Origin: Candidatus Peregrinibacteria bacterium | GTDB lineage: Bacteria > Patescibacteriota > Gracilibacteria > UM-FILTER-43-11 | Reading direction: 5' to 3' | Assembly (NCBI GenBank): GCA_030618315.1 | Contig: JAUXDO010000011.1 | Location: 1-19,157, forward strand | Length of the DNA stretch: 19,157 nucleotides | In this document: positions 13,153-18,344 of the stretch, in pieces | How positions within the stretch are numbered: the first letter of the stretch is position 1 | Layout of the letters: each line of letters starts with the position of its first letter | Program-made: the position numbers and the translations under genes | Notes under the pieces: generated by a model | Database searches by the model: none | Told to the model about the DNA's origin: nothing | What the model saw: only the letters and a program-made list of their open reading frames with translations

Positions 13153-13368
13153 ATGTCAGCACCAAAACTGACAATGATCTTAGGAGGAAAAGATACACAA
13201 GCTGAAAATAAAGAAGAAAGAAGAACAATGAAACTAAAAATAAAAAAGGAAGGTGAAATAACCCCCTCTGACACACATGTACAAAGACCAATTTTGATCG
13301 GCGTACTTATTTTGGGAACGATGATAACAGTTATGATTATCATATCACTCAAAACACTCGGCATATGA
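13153..13368 (+). CDS. Small tail-anchored membrane protein, cluster gene 5 (71 aa)
   Basis: The 71-residue product has a long charged, mostly basic N-terminal part (KEERRTMKLKIKKEGEITPS, about 21-40) and a single C-terminal span (about 46-66, RPILIGVLILGTMITVMIII), so most of it is predicted to lie in the cytoplasm with a C-terminal anchor. The SD AAGGAGGT is a near-perfect anti-16S match, 4 nt before the ATG and 9 bp after gene 4. It stops at UGA. An internal ATG at 13228 has a much weaker upstream (GAAGAAAGAAGAAC). It is the largest member and the only one with a sizeable soluble part. No family recognised. Confidence 0.75.
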   Translation: MSAPKLTMILGGKDTQAENKEERRTMKLKIKKEGEITPSDTHVQRPILIGVLILGTMITVMIIISLKTLGI

Positions 13369-13376
13369 CAAGGCAG

Positions 13377-13425
13377 GGCAAAACATAAGACGGTTATGAA
13401 CTATACATTCATTGCCGTCTTTGCC
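13377..13425 (+). terminator. Possible terminator of the small-gene cluster
   Basis: Stem AAGACGG (13387-13393)/CCGTCTT (13415-13421), extended by GGCA (13377-13380)/TGCC (13422-13425), begins 9 bp after the last stop codon. What follows is ATATATAATTAATTT rather than a clean U-run, so termination strength is uncertain. Confidence 0.45.
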
Positions 13426-13509
13426 ATATATAATTAATTTGAAGATTGAAGATTAATCTAAATCTTATAACCTACAACTTAAAACCGCACCATTAATAAG
13501 AAGTGCCTA

Positions 13510-13526
13510 GTCCCGCTAAGTGGGAC
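13510..13526. repeat. CCCGCTAAG(T)GGG hairpin
   Basis: GTCCCGCTAAGTGGGAC forms a 7-bp stem with a TAA loop. It shares the core CCCGCTAAG-GGG with the terminator at 17749-17767 but has no U-run here on either strand, so it may be a copy that moves as a repeat. It lies in the 199-bp gap between the small-gene cluster and murA; the rest of that gap is AT-rich low-complexity text. Confidence 0.5.
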
Positions 13527-13547
13527 AAATTACAAATTACGAAATGC

Positions 13548-13566
13548 TAAATGATAAATGTTAAAT
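13548..13566. repeat. 19-bp AT-rich repeat next to the murA stop codon (copy 2)
   Basis: Identical to 3419-3437. It ends 1 bp before the murA TAA (13568-13570, minus strand). Confidence 0.7.
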
Positions 13567-13567
13567 A

Positions 13568-14827
13568 TTACTTCACCCTCTCAATCTTCGCACCAATTGA
13601 ATTAAGCTTTTTATCCAACTCTTCGTAACCACGATCGATGTAATAGATATTACTGATTTCGGTTTGCCCCTCTGCCGCCAAAGCAGCAAGTAATACACCT
13701 GCACCGGCACGAATATCACAACTGGCGATATTTGCACCCATCAATTCGGTTGGGCCGGTTACTTCAGCCTGATATGGATTTAGTATTTTTGGCTTAAGGC
13801 CCATTTTTTCCAACTCATAAAGATAATTCAAACGACCATCAAACAATGTTTCAAATATAAAACTCGTACCCTCTGCCTGTGTTAAAAGAGCGGTAAATGG
13901 TGCCTGTAAATCTGTTGGAAAACTTGGGAATACAGCTGTTTGTAGCCTAATTGCTTTTAAATGTTTAGATGGCAAAACCCGAACCATATCTTCACCTAGC
14001 TCAAAAATAACACCGACCTCTCTAAGTTTCTGCCAGAAGATATCAAGGTGATTAGGGTTAATATCCAAAATATCGACTGTGCCTCCTGTAATTGCGGTAG
14101 CTATCACCAAAGTACCTGCTTCGAGGTAATCAGATGTAATTCTATACTCAGTTCCATGCAACTTTTTAACACCTTTTATTTTTAGTTTATGAGTACCAAT
14201 TCCATCAATTTTCGCCCCCATTGAATTCAAAAAATTACACAAATCCTGTACATGCGGTTCAGATGCGGCAAGACGGATAACCGACTCTCCTTCCGCCAAA
14301 ACTGCGGTCATAATTGCATTTTCTGTGGCAGTTACACTTGCCTCGGACATTGTAAATTTGGAACCAATTAATTTATCAGTCCTCAAGTGAATAATATCGT
14401 GATCTTCTACAACTTCAGCACCAAGTTCTTTTAAAGCAAACAAATGAGCATCTATTGGACGCTTTCCAATAACACAACCACCGGGGAAAGCGAGCCTGAC
14501 TTCTTTGTTTCTGGCAAGTAAAGGCCCTAAAAATAGGATTGAAGCACGCAATTTACTTACTAGTTCGTGTTCAATTTCTAAATTCGCTACTGCCTGCGCA
14601 TTAATTACCATTTTTTTACCGTCAAACTCTGTTTTTACACCAAGAAAATGCAGAATATGCTCAATTGTAGCGATATCAGCGATATCAGGAACATTTGTAA
14701 GCGTTACGGTTTCATCTGTAAGTAAAGATGCTGCGATTATAGGTAAGGCAGCGTTTTTTGAACCACTTACGCGAACCTGCCCTTCCAGTTTTTGGCCTCC
14801 TGTAACTAAGAAACGATGTGAATGCAT
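13568..14827 (-). CDS. murA: UDP-N-acetylglucosamine 1-carboxyvinyltransferase
   Basis: MurA transfers enolpyruvate from PEP to UDP-GlcNAc, the first committed step of peptidoglycan synthesis, in the cytosol. The 419 residues match E. coli MurA. Landmarks are Lys24-Asn25 in VSGSKNAALPIIAASLL, the active-site Cys118 in FPGGCVIGKRPIDAH, the SDYLEAGT segment (232-239) and Asp306 in FPSFPTDLQAPF. Cys118 is the residue fosfomycin alkylates, so the enzyme should be of the fosfomycin-sensitive type, unlike the Cys-to-Asp versions of some bacteria. The ATG at 14827 has no SD. The gene diverges from the PrsW-like gene across a 133-bp gap containing a long inverted repeat. murF lies 1.6 kb away on the same strand. 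Confidence 0.97.
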   Translation of the reverse strand: MHSHRFLVTGGQKLEGQVRVSGSKNAALPIIAASLLTDETVTLTNVPDIADIATIEHILHFLGVKTEFDGKKMVINAQAVANLEIEHELVSKLRASILFLGPLLARNKEVRLAFPGGCVIGKRPIDAHLFALKELGAEVVEDHDIIHLRTDKLIGSKFTMSEASVTATENAIMTAVLAEGESVIRLAASEPHVQDLCNFLNSMGAKIDGIGTHKLKIKGVKKLHGTEYRITSDYLEAGTLVIATAITGGTVDILDINPNHLDIFWQKLREVGVIFELGEDMVRVLPSKHLKAIRLQTAVFPSFPTDLQAPFTALLTQAEGTSFIFETLFDGRLNYLYELEKMGLKPKILNPYQAEVTGPTELMGANIASCDIRAGAGVLLAALAAEGQTEISNIYYIDRGYEELDKKLNSIGAKIERVK

Positions 14828-14841
14828 ATTTTTATTACAAA

Positions 14842-14962
14842 ATTACAAGATTAGTTATTACAAGATTATTGGGATATATTATTGCTATTTACGCAAGTAT
14901 ATGCTATAATATGACAATGATTACAAATAATTTTGTAATCTTGTAATAACTAATCTTGTAAT
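14842..14962. repeat. 27-bp perfect inverted repeat in the murA/prsW-like divergent promoter region
   Basis: Arms at 14842-14868 and 14936-14962 are exact complements; the right arm includes the first two bases of the ATG at 14961. Each arm itself holds two copies of the word ATTACAAGATTA. In the rightward message the right arm alone is the sequence just before the start codon. It is probably a spacer repeat, possibly recruited as an operator. Confidence 0.85.
14882..14910 (+). promoter_or_regulatory. Promoter of the PrsW-like gene
   Basis: TTGCTA (14882-14887), 17-bp spacer, TATAAT (14905-14910) with an extended TGC ahead of the -10. The predicted start is near 14917, leaving a leader of about 44 nt. 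Confidence 0.75.
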
Positions 14963-15989
14963 GCAAAGCATATTGTATATCGCATCACTTGTAGTTGCAA
15001 CCTTCATCTGGGGATATATCTTTTACAAAAAAGATTACCATCCACAGCCACTTAAAGTAATCGCACAAATCTTTGGAATCGGACTTTTTTCAATGGTACC
15101 GGTTTTTGCATACCAGTACATATATCAGAATTATTTACCAATGATATCAGAATATCAGATATTCCAACCTCTTTTAAGCTCATCAATTCTCAGTGGTATT
15201 TTCTTCTTTTTGATTAATTTAATACTACTTTCAACATTACTATTTCTTATCACTGGAGTACTTACTGGACTTTTTACATTATTCAAACACGAAACCATTA
15301 AAAATATTAAAAATGGATTAAGAGATTGTGAATTTGGCTTTATAACAGTTAGTATTTTAATTGGTTTTTTGATTTATTTTGAAACTTTCTTTCAAAACAT
15401 TTTAAACATTCCGATAGTAAGCACAATACTGGGGACAATTCTTTTTCTATCAATTATTGAAGAATATGTTAAGCATTTAATAGTTCGATTTGTAGACGAC
15501 AAAAAGCTCAAAGATATCGACGATGCGATTACACTTAGTATTATTGTTGGTCTTGCTTTTGCGTTAATGGAGACACTGATTTACAGTTTCGCCAGCGGAG
15601 ACATGAGCCTAATTTTCTACCGCTCACTTCTTACGATTCCAATTCACGTTATTGCATCCGGAATATTTGGTTACTATTACGGGCTTGCTCATTTCGCAAA
15701 ACCACTCACAAAAGCAACTGTCGGAGAAAAAACTTATCGATTCAACATAAAATGGCTTCATAAAATTTTGACATTTAAAAGATCTACCGTTTACGAGGAA
15801 GAAAAAATTATTGAAGGAATGGGCCTTGCAGTATTATTTCACACAACATGCAACGTTCTATTTGAACTAAATCTGGCATTCGTAGTAATTCCTATACTTG
15901 TAGTTGGACTTATCGTGCTTTCTTACTTATACAAAGACAGCCATGTGCTTTATCGATTATTGCATGCACATAAGAAGCTAAAGGTTTAG
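14961..15989 (+). CDS. PrsW-family glutamic-type intramembrane protease
   Basis: This 342-residue multispan membrane protein has about eight hydrophobic segments and the PrsW catalytic pattern: Glu167-Glu168-x-x-Lys171 in SIIEEYVKHLIV, Glu204 in LAFALMETLIYSF, His229 in IPIHVIASGIFGYYYG and His294 in AVLFHTTCNV. In Bacillus, PrsW cuts the anti-sigma factor RsiW; here no anti-sigma or sigma gene is adjacent, so the substrate is unknown. The start at 14961 is the first ATG after the promoter; there is no SD. It lies between murA and murF but on the opposite strand. An intrinsic terminator follows at 16108-16131. Confidence 0.85.
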   Translation: MQSILYIASLVVATFIWGYIFYKKDYHPQPLKVIAQIFGIGLFSMVPVFAYQYIYQNYLPMISEYQIFQPLLSSSILSGIFFFLINLILLSTLLFLITGVLTGLFTLFKHETIKNIKNGLRDCEFGFITVSILIGFLIYFETFFQNILNIPIVSTILGTILFLSIIEEYVKHLIVRFVDDKKLKDIDDAITLSIIVGLAFALMETLIYSFASGDMSLIFYRSLLTIPIHVIASGIFGYYYGLAHFAKPLTKATVGEKTYRFNIKWLHKILTFKRSTVYEEEKIIEGMGLAVLFHTTCNVLFELNLAFVVIPILVVGLIVLSYLYKDSHVLYRLLHAHKKLKV

Positions 15990-16039
15990 GATTTTGTGAT
16001 AGATTGTAGGAGATACTTCCAATATTCCATACAATGACT

Positions 16040-16111
16040 CACCACCAATCCATCAAATCCGTACAGGCCTATTATAAACCCACCACCAATTCATCAAATC
16101 TGCATAGACCT
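16040..16111. repeat. Two diverged 31-bp direct repeats
   Basis: 16040-16070 and 16081-16111 align without gaps and differ at about six positions (both begin CACCACCAAT). The second runs into the terminator stem at 16108. A partial inverted relative (GTGATGGATGAATTATGGTG) lies at 16250-16269, so the motif is probably a dispersed spacer repeat. Confidence 0.7.
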
Positions 16112-16131
16112 CCCTTATCAAGGAGGTTTTT
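16108..16131 (+). terminator. Intrinsic terminator of the PrsW-like gene
   Basis: Stem ACCTCC (16108-16113)/GGAGGT (16122-16127) with an 8-nt loop followed by TTTT on the plus strand. Confidence 0.65.
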
Positions 16132-16434
16132 GGTTATGCGGTTGCTTTGTAGCTGAGATAGGGAGAAGTGTTTTTATTTAAAGTTGCGTATTTTAAAAAC
16201 CTAAAATCTCTAACGTATAAACCCTATAATCATTCCCCCTGATAAGGGGGTGATGGATGAATTATGGTGTAGGGGGTTTTACAATAGGCTTTGAGTGATG
16301 CGGACTGATCGAAGTAGTGAGTAAATGTTTGGATTGTAGTATAGCTAACCACTAAAAAACTCCAGCCAATCACAAAATAATAAATACTAAATCCTGAATG
16401 GGATTCACAAATCCGAAATCTGAAATCAGAATTA
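16132..16434. other. Repeat-filled gap between the PrsW-like gene and murF
   Basis: No credible gene. It contains hairpin CCCCCT-GATA-AGGGGG (16235-16250) with no U-run, an inverted partial copy of the 31-bp repeat, and a single copy (16403-16433) of the repeat that forms the inverted pair at 18204-18342. A frame of 85 codons on the minus strand is made from these repeats and ends in PSPPYQGE, a peptide I regard as a translated repeat. Confidence 0.6.
16403..16433. repeat. Spacer repeat, ATCCGAAATCTGAAATCAG family (copy 1)
   Basis: It shares the core ATCCGAAATCTGAA with the right arm at 18312-18342 and its complement with the left arm at 18204-18235. It lies just beyond the murF stop codon. 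Confidence 0.7.
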
Positions 16435-17694
16435 TTATATCTTCTCCCATACCTCTCCCTGCCTACACAAAAGCTCTGGAGCATCATTTGGATTCATCAT
16501 AATAACCTTAACAAATCTTTCCATTCTTACGTGATTCTGTGAACCTTTTACAAGTATTAAATCTTTAGATTTCAATTGATCTTTCAAAAAATATCCAGCT
16601 TCCTCTGAATCAAGAAAGGTAAATATTTTATCTTCGGACATATTTGCATCAAGCGCCCCCTGTTTAATTGTTACGGCTTCTGGGCCAACTGCAATTAGTA
16701 AATCGGAGATTTTTGCAGCATCTTTACCAAGTTCGATGTGAGCTTCTTTACTGATTTCACCAAGCTCATTCATAGTACCCAAAGCTGCGATTTTTCTATC
16801 TGCATTTAATTCGTCAAAGAGTTCGAGAGCCTTTTTCATAGTTACTGGTGAAGCATTGTAAGAACCGTCAATAATCATACTTTTATTGATACCGTGTATT
16901 GGATTCATGCGACCAGCAGGCAAAGAAAATTTAGATAATACATCGACACACTCTTTCAATTTCATCCCCATTACAAGTGCAACTGCGATAGCAGGAAGGA
17001 AAACATACACCTGGAACCTTCCAAGAACAGGAATCACAAATTCCTCAGATTCATTTTTATAAGTAACAGTAAATTTAATATTTTTACTAGTCATTCTAAC
17101 CCCATGTGCACGAACCATAGCAGGTGACTCAACACCAAAAGTAATCTTCTGTGCATAAGTGTTCATTTGGCGGATTAGTGGGTCGTCATAATTCAAAACC
17201 GCGATACCATCTCTCGGCAATCTTTTAACAAGATTTTCTTTTTCCCTCGCTATATCATTGATATCGCTAAACTGGCCTTCATTTAGATGAACAGGGGCGA
17301 TATTTGTAATAACTCCGATTTTCGGTTTTGCGATTTTAACCAGTTTTTTAATATCACCTCTGTGATCCGCGCCCATTTCCAAAACCATTTTTTGATATAT
17401 GGTTTTTTTGCTAAAAAGAACTCGGTTAAGAATTGAAAACCATGCCTTAAAAGATGAAAAACCTGATTCTTCTTCCTGTAATACAGCCAAGCTTAAACCA
17501 AGATTAGTATTAAAACTTTTCTTACTGGAATAAATATTGAAATGCTTTTTTAGTATCTGATAAATAGCTTCCTTTGTACTTGTTTTACCAATACTACCGG
17601 TTATACCAATAACCTGAGTACGATACTTTCGCAAATACTGCTTAGCTTTAACCGACAGGATTTGACCGATGATGAATTTAAATATTGTCTTCAT
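16435..17694 (-). CDS. murF: Mur ligase, MurF-like (UDP-MurNAc-tripeptide:D-Ala-D-Ala ligase), lacking the N-terminal domain
   Basis: MurF adds D-Ala-D-Ala to UDP-MurNAc-tripeptide with ATP. The central ATPase domain is complete: P-loop GITGSIGKTSTKE (30-42), FNTNLGLSLAVL (61-72), MVLEMGADHRGDI (103-115, with the metal-binding Glu), GVITNIAPVHL and the NYDD motif. The C-terminal ligase domain has LPAGRMNPIHG and DGSYNASPVTMKKAL. Typical MurF has its P-loop near residue 110; here it is at 30, so the N-terminal substrate-binding domain is missing and replaced by about 28 basic, partly hydrophobic residues. A promoter places the transcript start only about 4 nt before the ATG at 17694, so this short form is probably genuine. 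MurF fits the DGSYNASP motif best, but a related Mur ligase of other specificity is possible. Confidence 0.88.
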   Translation of the reverse strand: MKTIFKFIIGQILSVKAKQYLRKYRTQVIGITGSIGKTSTKEAIYQILKKHFNIYSSKKSFNTNLGLSLAVLQEEESGFSSFKAWFSILNRVLFSKKTIYQKMVLEMGADHRGDIKKLVKIAKPKIGVITNIAPVHLNEGQFSDINDIAREKENLVKRLPRDGIAVLNYDDPLIRQMNTYAQKITFGVESPAMVRAHGVRMTSKNIKFTVTYKNESEEFVIPVLGRFQVYVFLPAIAVALVMGMKLKECVDVLSKFSLPAGRMNPIHGINKSMIIDGSYNASPVTMKKALELFDELNADRKIAALGTMNELGEISKEAHIELGKDAAKISDLLIAVGPEAVTIKQGALDANMSEDKIFTFLDSEEAGYFLKDQLKSKDLILVKGSQNHVRMERFVKVIMMNPNDAPELLCRQGEVWEKI

Positions 17695-17704
17695 AGGCTG
17701 AGAT

Positions 17705-17733
17705 ATTTTAATGAAAAAAGCTTATTGAAGCAA
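17705..17733 (-). promoter_or_regulatory. Promoter of murF
   Basis: The minus strand reads TTGCTT (17733 to 17728), 17-bp spacer, TAAAAT (17710 to 17705). Its -10 is 10 bp from the ATG, giving a leader of about 4 nt. It lies just after the terminator of the structured RNA, so murF is separately transcribed. Confidence 0.7.
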
Positions 17734-17740
17734 GGTTGAT

Positions 17741-17767
17741 AAAAAAATGGCCCCGCTAAGCGGGGCC
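17741..17767 (-). terminator. Intrinsic terminator of the structured RNA
   Basis: GGCCCCGC/GCGGGGCC with a 3-nt loop (17749-17767), followed on the minus strand by A and seven U (17747 to 17741). It is the strongest terminator in the window. Confidence 0.9.
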
Positions 17768-18167
17768 AAAACTATGTAAACCACAACCCATTACAGGCGT
17801 GATTAATATAGGAGGCCGGAAACAAGTAGTGCGATAATGGGGGGAATTATCTACAACCTCTTGCTTCCGACCAAAAAAACGAGTGATTGACACCATTCGC
17901 GCTACCACCTTGGAGGGGAAGGGAGCTACAAACGGTTAAGGGAATGAAGTCTTAAGGAGAGTCAGCCAAAAAACAATCATTCTCTAGAGAAGCAAGCTTC
18001 TCCAGCCTCGGCTTTAGGCCAATGTCAACCACTCTATGGTGACGACTGCGCTGATGCTTTGCTCAAATGGCTAATTCAAACATCAAAGCTAGCGAGTCGG
18101 AACCACTCGTAAAAGAGCAAATAGTGCAATAACACTACCCTGACCACACAAAAAAATTGGGGGCAGG
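17741..18167 (-). ncRNA. Long structured non-coding RNA (about 430 nt), unknown family
   Basis: Neither strand codes for a protein, yet the stretch has its own minus-strand promoter (TTGACA-16-TAAGAT), a strong terminator and many stems. The best stem pairs 17860-17872 with 17814-17826 (13 bp), topped by GATAAT/ATTATC and a C6-containing loop (17839-17844). Its two G-U wobbles exist only in the minus-strand RNA and would be C-A mismatches on the plus strand, which fixes the orientation. Other stems are CGAGT/ACTCG (18093-18109), GAGAAG/CTTCTC (17987-18002) and an 8-bp stem with loop CCCCUCC (17912-17918). CCUCCU segments occur at 17815-17810 and at 18170-18165 near the 5' end. I looked for RNase P, tmRNA, SRP and 6S hallmarks and found none. 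A highly diverged RNase P RNA or tmRNA remains the main alternative. Confidence 0.75.
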
Positions 18168-18173
18168 AGGGTT

Positions 18174-18201
18174 ATCTTACCAAAATTATTATATATGTCA
18201 A
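18174..18201 (-). promoter_or_regulatory. Promoter of the structured RNA
   Basis: A perfect TTGACA (18201 to 18196), 16-bp spacer and TAAGAT (18179 to 18174) on the minus strand. The predicted start is near 18167 (plus or minus 3 nt). Confidence 0.7.
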
Positions 18202-18203
18202 AT

Positions 18204-18342
18204 ATTTCTGAATTCTGATTTCGGATTTCAGATTCAATTTAATAATCGAGATTTATTATTTTAGATTTTTTGAATTTCAACAAAAATATTAAATATAAAA
18301 TCAAAAATGGGGTTCAGAAATCCGAAATCTGAATTCAGAAAT
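18204..18342. repeat. Imperfect inverted repeat between the structured RNA and the exchanger gene
   Basis: Arms 18204-18235 and 18312-18342 are near-perfect complements of about 31 bp, separated by a roughly 76-bp very AT-rich stretch. Both belong to the repeat family also seen at 16403-16433. The right arm starts 2 bp past the exchanger stop codon and contains the 12-bp palindrome TCTGAATTCAGA. No gene is seen in this gap. Confidence 0.8.
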
Positions 18343-18344
18343 AC

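Noticed and set aside
16230..16487. 85-codon minus-strand frame overlapping the murF 3' end
   Set aside because: It translates spacer repeats (PSPPYQGE end) and overlaps murF in another frame.
17899..17912. T-box-like sequence AAGGTGGTAGCGCG in the structured RNA (minus strand)
   Set aside because: It matches the T-box core closely, but no aminoacyl-tRNA synthetase gene follows, no specifier stem I is seen, and the terminator lies about 140 nt further on and does not overlap it. The segment is better explained as the 3' arm of a local hairpin with loop CCCCUCC.
17741..18170. Plus-strand reading of the structured RNA region as a GGA-loop (CsrB-like) RNA
   Set aside because: On the plus strand the main stem gains two C-A mismatches, the terminator hairpin has no U-run and no promoter is evident.
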